Below the pieces are notes generated by a model. It saw only the letters and a program-made list of their open reading frames with translations. It ran no database searches and was not told the origin of the DNA. A stretch of DNA of 64,000 nt, taken from positions 62,001 through 126,000 of the forward strand of contig NZ_CANMNI010000004.1 in NCBI RefSeq assembly GCF_947499215.1, in the 5' to 3' direction. The position numbers and the translations under genes were made by a program. The DNA is from an uncultured Pontibacter sp. Its GTDB lineage: Bacteria; Bacteroidota; Bacteroidia; Cytophagales; Hymenobacteraceae. Positions 41,768 through 49,778 of this stretch are shown piece after piece (within the stretch, counting starts at the first letter, position 1; each line of letters starts with the position of its first letter).

Positions 41768-41793
41768 CCATAGTAGACCATCAAGCTTTTTCT

Positions 41794-44196
41794 ATGAAAA
41801 GAATTATTAAGAAAGTAGCCGTGCTGGGTTCCGGTGTCATGGGCTCCCGCATTGCCTGCCACTTTGCCAACATTGGTATGCAGGTGCTGTTGCTCGACAT
41901 CGTGCCGCGCGAACTCACCCCCGACGAAGAGAAAAAAGGGTTGACGCTGGAAAGCAAGCATGTCCGCAACCGCATTGTGAACAGTGCGCTGGAGGCTGCC
42001 ATCAAGTCAAACCCATCGCCGCTCTACCGCAAGTCCGACGCCCGCCTGATCCAAACGGGTAACTTCGAAGACAACATGAAGGACATCGCCACCGCCGACT
42101 GGACCATTGAGGTCGTGGTGGAGAACCTGAAGATCAAGAAGACGGTGTTTGATCAGGTGGAAGAGCACCGCAAGCCGGGTACGCTGATCACTTCCAACAC
42201 ATCAGGTATACCGATCCATATGATGCTGGAAGGACGTTCCGACGACTTCAAGAAGCACTTCTGCGGTACGCACTTCTTTAACCCACCGCGTTACCTCAAG
42301 CTTTTAGAAATTATACCTACGCCAGAGACCGATCAGGAGGTAGTAGACTTCTTGATGCACTACGGCGATCTATACCTTGGCAAGACTACCGTGTTGGCCA
42401 AAGATACACCGGCCTTTATTGCGAACCGTGTGGGTATCTACGCCATCATGCAGGGCCTGCAGGTGATGAACAAACTCGGTCTGAACGTGGATGAAGTGGA
42501 CCGCATCACGGGTCCGATCATCGGTCGTCCAAAGTCAGCCACCTTCCGCACACTAGATGTGGTAGGTCTGGATACCTTGGCGAATGTAGCCAACGGACTA
42601 TACCAGACTGGCGAAAAGGACGAGTCACGTGAGCTGTTCAAGCTGCCGGACTACCTGCAGAAGATGGTGGAGAACAAATGGCTGGGAGACAAGACTGGTC
42701 AGGGTTTCTACAAAAAGACAAAAGACGCCAAAGGAAAGACTGAGATTCTGACGCTTGACCTGAACTCACTGGAGTACGGACCGAAACAGCGTCCGAAGTT
42801 CCAGAGCTTGGAAGTGCTCAAGCCAATCGAAGATCTGAAAAAGCGCGTGAAGACCTTCTCAAAGCAAAACGACAAGGCTGCGCAATTCTTCAACGAGTCG
42901 CTTTATGGACTGTTCCAGTATGTGAGCAACCGTATACCTGAGATTTCCGACGAGCTATACCGTATCGACGATGCCATGCGAGCCGGCTTTGGCTGGGAAC
43001 TTGGGCCGTTCGAGTACTGGGATGCCATTGGTGCTCGTGAGGCCGTGCAGCGCATGACCGAAGCTGGGTATAAGCCAGCGTCTTGGGTAGAGGAGATGCT
43101 GGAGAACGGCAAAGAGTCTTTCTACATCGTGGAGAACGGCAACCGCCGCTACTACGACATCCAAAGCAAAGAATACAAAGCGATACCGGGTGCCGAGAAC
43201 TTCATCATTCTCGATAACCTGCGCAGCAACAAAGTAGTGTGGAAAAACTCTGGCGCTACCCTGATTGACTTGGGCGACGGTATCCTGAACGTGGAATTCC
43301 ATACCAAGATGAACACCATCGGTGGTGACGTGGTACAAGGCCTGAACAAAGGCATCGAGATCGCTGAGAAGGAATTCCGTGGGATGGTAGTGGGCAGTGA
43401 CGCCGCTAACTTCTCCGCTGGTGCCAACGTGGGTTTAATCTACATGTATGCTTTGGAGCAGGAGTATGACGAGATTAACTTCATGATCAAGCAATTCCAA
43501 GACACCATGATGCGCATGCGCTACTCGGCTATACCTGTAGTAGGCGCGCCGCACGGCCTGACCCTAGGCGGTGGCTGCGAACTGAACCTGCATTGCGATC
43601 ATGTGCAGGCGGCCGCTGAGACCTACATGGGTCTAGTAGAATTTGGTGTAGGCCTGATACCGGGCGGTGGCGGTACCAAAGAAATGACACTCCGCGCAGC
43701 TGAGATGCACGAAGACGGCGACATCGAGTACAACACACTCAAGAATATCTACCTCAACATCGGCATGGCCAAGGTGTCCACTTCGGCCAAAGAGGCCTTT
43801 GATCTGGGCTTTATGCGCCAAGGCGACGCCATTACCCTCAACAACAACCGACTGATTGCGGACGCGAAGGCGCAGGCCATTCGTCTGGCAGAGGCAGGGT
43901 ATACGCAGCCAGCCAAGAAAACCAAGATAAAAGTGCAGGGCAAGGGCGCGTTAGGCATGTTCCTGACAGGAGCCAGCGCTATGGTAACAGGCGGCTACAT
44001 TTCAGAGCATGACCAGAAGATATCGCACAAGCTGGCTTACGTGATGTGCGGCGGCGACCTCTCTGCCCCGACAGATGTGAGCGAGCAATATCTGTTAGAT
44101 CTGGAGCGTGAGGCCTTCCTGTCCCTGACCGGTGAGCGCAAAACGCTTGAGCGTATCCAGAGCATCCTGACTACGGGTAAGCCGCTGAGGAATTAA
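41794..44196 (+). CDS. 3-hydroxyacyl-CoA dehydrogenase / enoyl-CoA hydratase fusion (FadN type)
   Basis: Carries two beta-oxidation steps: hydration of enoyl-CoA and NAD-dependent oxidation of 3-hydroxyacyl-CoA. The 800-residue chain starts with the dehydrogenase: GSGVMGSRIACHFANIG at 12-28 (NAD fold), CGTHFFNPPRYLKLLEIIPT near 150 with the catalytic His, then a long middle part and a crotonase domain at about 480-690 with GANVGLIY, GGGCELNLHCD near 590 and GLVEFGVGLIPGGGGT near 612 (the two catalytic Glu). This order is the reverse of E. coli FadB and the same as Bacillus FadN. It is in one unit with marR, thiolase and acyl-CoA dehydrogenase. Confidence 0.95.
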   Translation: MKRIIKKVAVLGSGVMGSRIACHFANIGMQVLLLDIVPRELTPDEEKKGLTLESKHVRNRIVNSALEAAIKSNPSPLYRKSDARLIQTGNFEDNMKDIATADWTIEVVVENLKIKKTVFDQVEEHRKPGTLITSNTSGIPIHMMLEGRSDDFKKHFCGTHFFNPPRYLKLLEIIPTPETDQEVVDFLMHYGDLYLGKTTVLAKDTPAFIANRVGIYAIMQGLQVMNKLGLNVDEVDRITGPIIGRPKSATFRTLDVVGLDTLANVANGLYQTGEKDESRELFKLPDYLQKMVENKWLGDKTGQGFYKKTKDAKGKTEILTLDLNSLEYGPKQRPKFQSLEVLKPIEDLKKRVKTFSKQNDKAAQFFNESLYGLFQYVSNRIPEISDELYRIDDAMRAGFGWELGPFEYWDAIGAREAVQRMTEAGYKPASWVEEMLENGKESFYIVENGNRRYYDIQSKEYKAIPGAENFIILDNLRSNKVVWKNSGATLIDLGDGILNVEFHTKMNTIGGDVVQGLNKGIEIAEKEFRGMVVGSDAANFSAGANVGLIYMYALEQEYDEINFMIKQFQDTMMRMRYSAIPVVGAPHGLTLGGGCELNLHCDHVQAAAETYMGLVEFGVGLIPGGGGTKEMTLRAAEMHEDGDIEYNTLKNIYLNIGMAKVSTSAKEAFDLGFMRQGDAITLNNNRLIADAKAQAIRLAEAGYTQPAKKTKIKVQGKGALGMFLTGASAMVTGGYISEHDQKISHKLAYVMCGGDLSAPTDVSEQYLLDLEREAFLSLTGERKTLERIQSILTTGKPLRN

Positions 44197-44228
44197 TGTC
44201 TAATGAATAATGGGTAATGAATCATGAT
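44194..44228 (+). repeat. Degenerate heptamer array at the stop of the HAD/crotonase gene
   Basis: Five 7-bp units: TAATGTC, TAATGAA, TAATGGG, TAATGAA, TCATGAT. The first unit contains the stop codon of the gene. Confidence 0.75.
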
Positions 44229-44254
44229 TGTGCTCTTCAGTCAAAGATCTGAGG

Positions 44255-44290
44255 AATCAACAATCAACCATTTAACAATTTAGCAATCAG
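44255..44290 (+). repeat. Degenerate 7/8-bp array before the thiolase gene
   Basis: Units AATCAAC, AATCAAC, CATTTAAC, AATTTAGC and AATCAG occupy the gap up to 6 bp before the thiolase ATG at 44296. The operon therefore has repeat DNA inside it, with no clear terminator. Confidence 0.72.
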
Positions 44291-44295
44291 AAAAT

Positions 44296-45474
44296 ATGAA
44301 CAACGCATATATCGTAGCCGGATTTCGTAGCGCAGTAGGCAAAGCCGGGCGCGGGGGCTTCCGGTTCACCAGACCCGATGACTTGGCCGCTGACGTCATC
44401 AAACATCTTTTGGCTTCCGTGCCTTCACTAGACCCCGAGCGCGTAGACGACCTGATCGTAGGGAACGCCGTGCCGGAAGCGGAGCAAGGCCTGCAGATCG
44501 GTCGTATGATTTCTTTGCTGTCCCTGCCCATGTCGGTATCGGGTATGACCGTGAACCGCTACTGCGGCTCGGGTGTGGAGACTATTGCCATTGCCAGTAA
44601 CCGTATCGCGGCAGGTATGGCAGACTGCATCATTGCGGGTGGTACGGAGTCTATGTCGATGGTACCAACTGTTGGCTGGAAGACGGTACCTAACTACAAC
44701 ATCGCCAAAAAGAATCCAGACTGGTACCTGAGCATGGGCCTTACAGCGGAGGCAGTGGCCAAAGACTACAATGTTTCACGTGAAGATCAGGACGAGTTTG
44801 CCTATAACTCACACCAAAAAGCCATTAACGCCATAAAGAGTGGTTTCTTTAAAGAGCAGATCGTGCCGATTACGGTAGAGGAAACCTACATCGACGAGAA
44901 CGGCAAAAAGAAGACACGCTCTTATGTGGTAGACACCGATGAAGGCCCACGAGCTGATACTTCTTTGGAGGCTTTAGCTCGCCTGAAGCCGGTGTTCGCA
45001 GCTGGCGGTTCTGTAACAGCCGGAAACTCTTCGCAGACATCTGACGGTGCCGCCTTTGTGATCGTGATGAGCGAGCGCATGGTGAAAGAGCTCAACTTGG
45101 AGCCGATCGCGCGCATGGTAAGCTACGGCACAGGCGGCGTTGATCCGCGCATCATGGGTATGGGCCCGATCGCAGCCGTGCCAAAAGCACTTAAAATGGC
45201 AGGTATGACACTCAACGACATCGACCTGATCGAGATGAACGAAGCCTTTGCAGCGCAATCTATCGCTGTGATGCGTCACTTGGACTTTGATCCTGCGAAG
45301 CTTAACATCAGTGGTGGCGCCATTGCGTTAGGTCACCCGCTGGGTTGCTCCGGTGCCAAACTCAGCGTGCAGCAGTTCCACGAACTGCGCCGACTCGGTA
45401 AAAAGTACGGCATGGTGACCGCCTGCGTAGGCGGTGGCCAAGGCGTTGCCGGCATCTACGAATTATTGAAATAA
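44296..45474 (+). CDS. Acetyl-CoA C-acyltransferase (thiolase)
   Basis: Last step of beta-oxidation: cleaves 3-ketoacyl-CoA with CoA. 392 residues. NRYCGSGVETIA has the nucleophile Cys90; GGTESMSMVP is near 115; NEAFAAQ near 315, GGAIALGHPLGCSGAK near 347 and CVGGGQGVAGIYE near 378 supply the catalytic His and second Cys. The opening YIVAGFRSAVGKAGRGGF is that of FadA/FadI-like degradative thiolases. It forms the FadA partner of the HAD/crotonase protein, with which it probably assembles into the trifunctional complex. 99 bp of repeat-containing DNA separates it from that gene. Confidence 0.95.
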   Translation: MNNAYIVAGFRSAVGKAGRGGFRFTRPDDLAADVIKHLLASVPSLDPERVDDLIVGNAVPEAEQGLQIGRMISLLSLPMSVSGMTVNRYCGSGVETIAIASNRIAAGMADCIIAGGTESMSMVPTVGWKTVPNYNIAKKNPDWYLSMGLTAEAVAKDYNVSREDQDEFAYNSHQKAINAIKSGFFKEQIVPITVEETYIDENGKKKTRSYVVDTDEGPRADTSLEALARLKPVFAAGGSVTAGNSSQTSDGAAFVIVMSERMVKELNLEPIARMVSYGTGGVDPRIMGMGPIAAVPKALKMAGMTLNDIDLIEMNEAFAAQSIAVMRHLDFDPAKLNISGGAIALGHPLGCSGAKLSVQQFHELRRLGKKYGMVTACVGGGQGVAGIYELLK

Positions 45475-45512
45475 GAACTAATCTGTACCTAAAACACTAA
45501 TCATAATCTGCC

Positions 45513-47312
45513 ATGGAAAATGTAACAGATAAAAATAAAGCCACTACCGTTCGCGGTGGTGAATTCCTGATCAAAGAAACTGATCCGCAGGACGTATTTA
45601 TACCTGCCGAGTTTAGCGAGGAGCAGCGCATGATGGCGCAAACCTGTCTGGACTTTGTGCGCGAAGAAGTAACTCCACTCCTCGAGCGCCTCGACAACCA
45701 CGAGGAAGGCCTGATGGAAGGTCTGATGAAGAAAGCCGGTGAACTCGGGCTGTTCGCGGTATCAATGCCGGAGCAATACGGCGGCCTGAACATGGACTTT
45801 AACACCTCGCTTCTGGTAACAGAATCAGTAGGTGGTGGACACTCGTTCCCGGTGGCTTTTGCGGCGCACACAGGTATAGGCATGCTGCCGATCCTGTACT
45901 TCGGTACGGACGAGCAGAAAGAAAAGTACTTGCCTAAACTGACTTCTGGCGAATGGGCGGCAGCTTACTGCCTTACCGAGCCGGGCTCTGGTTCTGATGC
46001 CTTGGCTGCCAAAACCAAAGCCGTACTGAACGAAGCAGGCACGCACTATATTCTGAACGGCCAGAAAATGTGGATCACGAACGCTGGCTTTGCCGATGTG
46101 TTTATCGTGTTCGCGCAGGTGGACGGCGACAAGTTCACGGGCTTTATCGTAGAGAAAGGCTACCCGGGCCTAAGCCTTGGCAACGAAGAGCACAAGATGG
46201 GTATCAAAGGTTCTTCTACACGTCAGGTGTTCCTGTCTGACTGCGAAGTGCCGAAAGAGAACGTGCTGGGCGATATTGGCAAAGGTCACTTGATCGCTTT
46301 CAACATCCTGAACATCGGTCGTATCAAGCTTTGCGCCGCTACCTTGGGTGCCTCTAAAAAAGTGGTAGACTTGTCGGTGAAGTATGCCAACGAGCGTCAG
46401 CAGTTCAAATTGCCTATCTCGAAGTTCGGTGCTATCCGTCACAAACTGGCGGAGCAGGCCATTCGCATTTATGCTGTGGAGTCGGCACTATACCGTTGCG
46501 GTATGGATATCTTCCGTAAAGAGCAGGAGCTGTTGGCAGAAGGCAAAGGCGAGAACGAAGCCATGCTGGGTGCCGCCCGCGAGTTTGCCGTGGAGTGCGC
46601 CATGCTGAAAGTAGAAGGCTCCGAAGTACTCGACTATGTGGTAGACGAAGGCGTGCAGATCTACGGTGGCTACGGCTTCTCAGCCGACTACCCGATGGAC
46701 CGCGCTTACCGCGACTCCCGCATTAACCGCATCTTTGAGGGTACCAACGAGATCAACCGCATGCTCACCGTGGACATGATCCTGAAGAAGGCTATGAACG
46801 GCGAGCTTGACCTGATGGGTCCTGCTCAGGCTGTACAAAGCGAACTGATGGCTATACCTGATTTCGGTGCGGAAGAGGAAGGCCTGTTCGCGGCAGAGTA
46901 CAAGGCGATCCGCAACCTGAAGAAGGCGATCCTGATGGTGGCTGGCACGGCGGTACAGAAGTACATGAACTCACTTGCCAAAGAGCAGGAGATTCTAATG
47001 AACATCGCCGACATGGCCATCAAAACCTACGTGGCGGAATCAACACTTCTGCGCGTGGAGAAGCTAGTAGGTATGAAAGGCGAGGATGCCGTGGCGAATC
47101 AGATCGATATCGTGCGCGTGACCGTGAACGATGCTGTAGATACCGCCTTCTTGGCTGGTAAGGATGCCATCGCTTCGATGGTGGAAGGTGATGAGCAGCG
47201 TCTGTTGTTTATGGGCCTGAAGCGCTTCACCAAGAAAGACCTCTACAACACCAAAGAGGCACGCCGTCGTATAGCAGCTGCTATGATCGACGCAAACGAA
47301 TTTGTATACTAG
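45513..47312 (+). CDS. Acyl-CoA dehydrogenase (FadE type, with C-terminal extension)
   Basis: FAD-dependent first step of beta-oxidation. 599 residues: ACAD N-terminal helices (FSEEQRMMAQTCLDFVREEV), the middle sheet AAYCLTEPGSGSDALAAKTKA near 150 and KMWITNAGFADVFIVFAQ, then the C-terminal helical domain with YGGYGFSADYPMDRAYRDSRINRIFEGTNEINR near 385-415, where Glu409 is the catalytic base. About 170 more residues follow, as in Bacillus FadE and VLCAD-type enzymes. Electrons are expected to go to an ETF, not in this window. It is the last gene of the operon and ends at a terminator. Confidence 0.95.
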   Translation: MENVTDKNKATTVRGGEFLIKETDPQDVFIPAEFSEEQRMMAQTCLDFVREEVTPLLERLDNHEEGLMEGLMKKAGELGLFAVSMPEQYGGLNMDFNTSLLVTESVGGGHSFPVAFAAHTGIGMLPILYFGTDEQKEKYLPKLTSGEWAAAYCLTEPGSGSDALAAKTKAVLNEAGTHYILNGQKMWITNAGFADVFIVFAQVDGDKFTGFIVEKGYPGLSLGNEEHKMGIKGSSTRQVFLSDCEVPKENVLGDIGKGHLIAFNILNIGRIKLCAATLGASKKVVDLSVKYANERQQFKLPISKFGAIRHKLAEQAIRIYAVESALYRCGMDIFRKEQELLAEGKGENEAMLGAAREFAVECAMLKVEGSEVLDYVVDEGVQIYGGYGFSADYPMDRAYRDSRINRIFEGTNEINRMLTVDMILKKAMNGELDLMGPAQAVQSELMAIPDFGAEEEGLFAAEYKAIRNLKKAILMVAGTAVQKYMNSLAKEQEILMNIADMAIKTYVAESTLLRVEKLVGMKGEDAVANQIDIVRVTVNDAVDTAFLAGKDAIASMVEGDEQRLLFMGLKRFTKKDLYNTKEARRRIAAAMIDANEFVY

Positions 47313-47336
47313 ATTCTGACAAATCTATAGTTTTGG

Positions 47337-47369
47337 AAAGGCTACCTCCGTAGGGGGTAGCCTTTTTGC
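47337..47369 (+). terminator. Terminator ending the fatty-acid oxidation operon
   Basis: 10-bp stem AAAGGCTACC/GGTAGCCTTT (47337-47346 with 47356-47365), 9-nt loop, followed by TT and a T-rich tail. Confidence 0.85.
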
Positions 47370-47373
47370 TTTA

Positions 47374-47408
47374 ATGAGTTACTGTTGAGTGACTTAATGG
47401 TTGAACAT
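47374..47408 (+). repeat. Degenerate 7/8-bp array after the fatty-acid operon
   Basis: Units TGAGTTAC, TGTTGAG, TGACTTAA, TGGTTGAA follow each other directly after the terminator. Weaker than the other arrays but of the same period. Confidence 0.5.
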
Positions 47409-47456
47409 GCGTAAACATATCAGAATACCGAATTGTCATAAAACATAGAGAAAAGT

Positions 47457-48185
47457 ATGGGGGTAACATGCTTGATTCCATGCCATAACGAACGAGACCG
47501 CATTGCAGCAGTGCTGGATGCTGTGACCAACGTGCATGGTATACAGCAGGTAATCTGCATCGATGACGGGTCGGCTGATGGCACAGCGACAATGGTAAGT
47601 AGGCGATGGCCGACTGTGCAAGTCATCCGCCTTAGCCAAAATCGGGGAAAAGCGGCCGCTATACAGTATGGTCTCCAATTTGTGCAGTATGAGACAGTTC
47701 TTCTAATGGATGCCGATCTGCAGGAACTGAATGGAACTGAGCTGGAAAAAGCCATCCATGCTTTCCAGAACACGACAAATATTGACATGCTGATCTTGCG
47801 GCGGATACGGTCGCCATGGTTTGTGCGCTGGTACCGAAGCGACATCTTATTATCAGGAGAGCGACTCCTGCGACGATGTGATTTGGAAGAGGTGCTAGCC
47901 CAGCCTGTGGCACGTTACCAGCTGGAAGTAGCCATCAACCGCTACATGATCAAGCGCCACAAACGGGTACGCTGGATGCCTTGGTCAGCCATGAACACTT
48001 ATAAAGTAGATAAACTCGGAGTGCTGGAGGGTTCTCGCAGGGAGTTCAAGATGTACGTCGAGATCGTGGATTATGTCGGTTTTGTGCACATGCTGGTGCA
48101 GCTAAGCTCCTTTACCCGGAAACTCCGAAAGCAAAAAAGCGCAACCGGGTCACGGTCACGCTTTCTGCACAGTATAAAACTGTAA
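47457..48185 (+). CDS. Family 2 glycosyltransferase
   Basis: 242 residues with a GT-A fold: TCLIPCHNERDRIAAVLDAV at the start, VICIDDGSADGTATMV near 33, LSQNRGKAAAIQYGL near 59 and LLMDADLQEL near 82-91 with the metal-binding D-x-D. After residue 150 the chain is basic and lacks membrane helices, so it is a soluble or peripheral transferase of the dolichol-phosphate-mannose-synthase-like type. No polysaccharide cluster is nearby and the acceptor is unknown. It stands alone between a terminator and the converging gene at 48189, with which the stop codons are only 3 bp apart. Confidence 0.88.
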   Translation: MGVTCLIPCHNERDRIAAVLDAVTNVHGIQQVICIDDGSADGTATMVSRRWPTVQVIRLSQNRGKAAAIQYGLQFVQYETVLLMDADLQELNGTELEKAIHAFQNTTNIDMLILRRIRSPWFVRWYRSDILLSGERLLRRCDLEEVLAQPVARYQLEVAINRYMIKRHKRVRWMPWSAMNTYKVDKLGVLEGSRREFKMYVEIVDYVGFVHMLVQLSSFTRKLRKQKSATGSRSRFLHSIKL

Positions 48186-48188
48186 GTG

Positions 48189-49649
48189 CTATTTGATGTA
48201 AAGTCGACGTAACTGTAGGCTGTTCGCTTTCTTGCTTGGTCGTACCACCGTTACAAGGTCGCGCTCCGAAAGCCAAGCAGTGAAGTCCTTCACATAGGAT
48301 ATATTCTTATCATCGGCTACGTTGAGACCGGCTGCCTTGGGTGCTTCGGCTTTGCCTGTGCTGGTGTCGATGCGGCGCAGGTATAGGTCATGCTTTCCGT
48401 CAAGTTCCTCTAGCGTGAGCAGGTGCAACGTGTTACCAGTTAGGTGGTGTCTGTAAGAGATACCCGTAAAAGCCTCGTCAGCAGGCGCCTTTTGGTTTTT
48501 CATCAGTACAGAGCTCCACGCCGTGCCCATGTACTGGTCATAGGCAAACAGATGAATCTCTTTGGCATAGTAAGGCGAGTTCTCACCACCCTCCATGTAT
48601 TTTTTCTCCGCCAGCACGATCAGTTTTTCATCTGGTGTCAGGATCAAATCTGTCAGGTAAATGTCTTCGAGACGATTGGATTTGGCTCCACCGCTTTTGT
48701 CAAGGCTGTTCACACTAGCAAGGTACTCCGGCGTAAACCTGAATTCCTCGGCAAACACCATGTCTTCGTTCTCAAAGTCGAACTTTACTGCTTTCAGGCT
48801 GTAGTATTCGCCGGATTTCTCGTCAGCGGTGAGCACAACGCCATACAGGTTGCCATTGGGCTGCAGGGCATACTTGCTGTCCATGATGTAAACACGCTTA
48901 CCGTCAAAGATACCCCCCACCAGCACCGACATGCCCTTGGCATCCGGCGACTTCAAGGTATACTGGCGCACGGTGAGGCGGTCCATGTTCTCAGAAATCA
49001 AGCTGATAAACTGGTCGCCGGCGTCATTCACAATTACCTCAGCTGAAACAATATTGCGCAGGTCGCGCAAATTGTAATCCGTGTCTTTTACTTTCTGTAG
49101 TTTACCGTCGTACAGACTACCGCTTATACCTTGCACCACTTGGTTGCCGGTGGTGCTATACCTGTAGGCCAGCAGTTTAGTGCCGTCAGGCGATATGGCT
49201 ATACCTGCTTTGCGGGCGCTAGCCGGAGCCTCAAGCAGCAGTACAGGCTTGTCTTTCTTGCCATTGCCAAGATTGATTCGGTGAGCATGTAGCGCTTGGG
49301 TGCCTTGCCCGTTGTCGCGATGGGTTACTACCAAGGCGGCATCCCCGTTCTGTACAAATGCCTCTATGGTTTCGTCTCCGGCAAGTGGGATGGTGGCCGA
49401 CCAAGCTTTCTTGAGCGAGATGTTGTAACGCTCCACAGCGTATTCGGTAGGTTTGCTTCGGCTAAGAATCACAAAACCATCAGACCCGACAGGAAGTGTC
49501 TTGCTGCGGATGCTCTGGTTATACTGGTCTTCGGTGTTGTCAGGTATATAGCTGAAGGGAACAGACGCGTTGCGACCCTGCGCCAAGGCCGGTGCCATCG
49601 CGCAAGACAAAGCCAAAAAGAGGAGCGATAGAAATTGTAGTGCTTTCAC
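48189..49649 (-). CDS. Secreted protein of unknown function, probable beta-propeller
   Basis: 486 residues with a signal peptide (MKALQFLSLLFLALSCAMAPALAQ). The mature chain is made of short beta-rich repeats such as AGIAISPDGTKLLAYRYS, LDGKHDLYLRRID and LILTPDEKLIVLAEKKY, with SPDG/TPDE turns that resemble WD40-like (PD40) blades. No catalytic motif is seen and I do not recognise a named family. Length and layout suit a 6- or 7-bladed propeller in the periplasm or on the surface. It has its own -7 element and no operon partners. Confidence 0.72.
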   Translation of the reverse strand: MKALQFLSLLFLALSCAMAPALAQGRNASVPFSYIPDNTEDQYNQSIRSKTLPVGSDGFVILSRSKPTEYAVERYNISLKKAWSATIPLAGDETIEAFVQNGDAALVVTHRDNGQGTQALHAHRINLGNGKKDKPVLLLEAPASARKAGIAISPDGTKLLAYRYSTTGNQVVQGISGSLYDGKLQKVKDTDYNLRDLRNIVSAEVIVNDAGDQFISLISENMDRLTVRQYTLKSPDAKGMSVLVGGIFDGKRVYIMDSKYALQPNGNLYGVVLTADEKSGEYYSLKAVKFDFENEDMVFAEEFRFTPEYLASVNSLDKSGGAKSNRLEDIYLTDLILTPDEKLIVLAEKKYMEGGENSPYYAKEIHLFAYDQYMGTAWSSVLMKNQKAPADEAFTGISYRHHLTGNTLHLLTLEELDGKHDLYLRRIDTSTGKAEAPKAAGLNVADDKNISYVKDFTAWLSERDLVTVVRPSKKANSLQLRRLYIK

Positions 49650-49737
49650 GGTATGGTATTAGGTATAGAGTTGACTTATCTGGTAAAGAAGCATATAAAT
49701 TTGCTGCAAGCCGCTAAACTTTGCAAGTAAAGTTGCA

Positions 49738-49745
49738 CAAAAATA
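49738..49745 (-). promoter_or_regulatory. -7 promoter element for the secreted propeller-like gene
   Basis: TATTTTTG on the minus strand, about 90 bp before the ATG at 49649. Confidence 0.42.
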
Positions 49746-49778
49746 ATACCCTGTTTCGCGTGGAACCTCGGCGAGCGC

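Noticed and set aside
47374-47456. CRISPR-like direct repeats near 47.4 kb and in the other 7/8-bp arrays
   Set aside because: Unit length 7-8 bp without spacers and strong degeneracy do not fit a CRISPR array.
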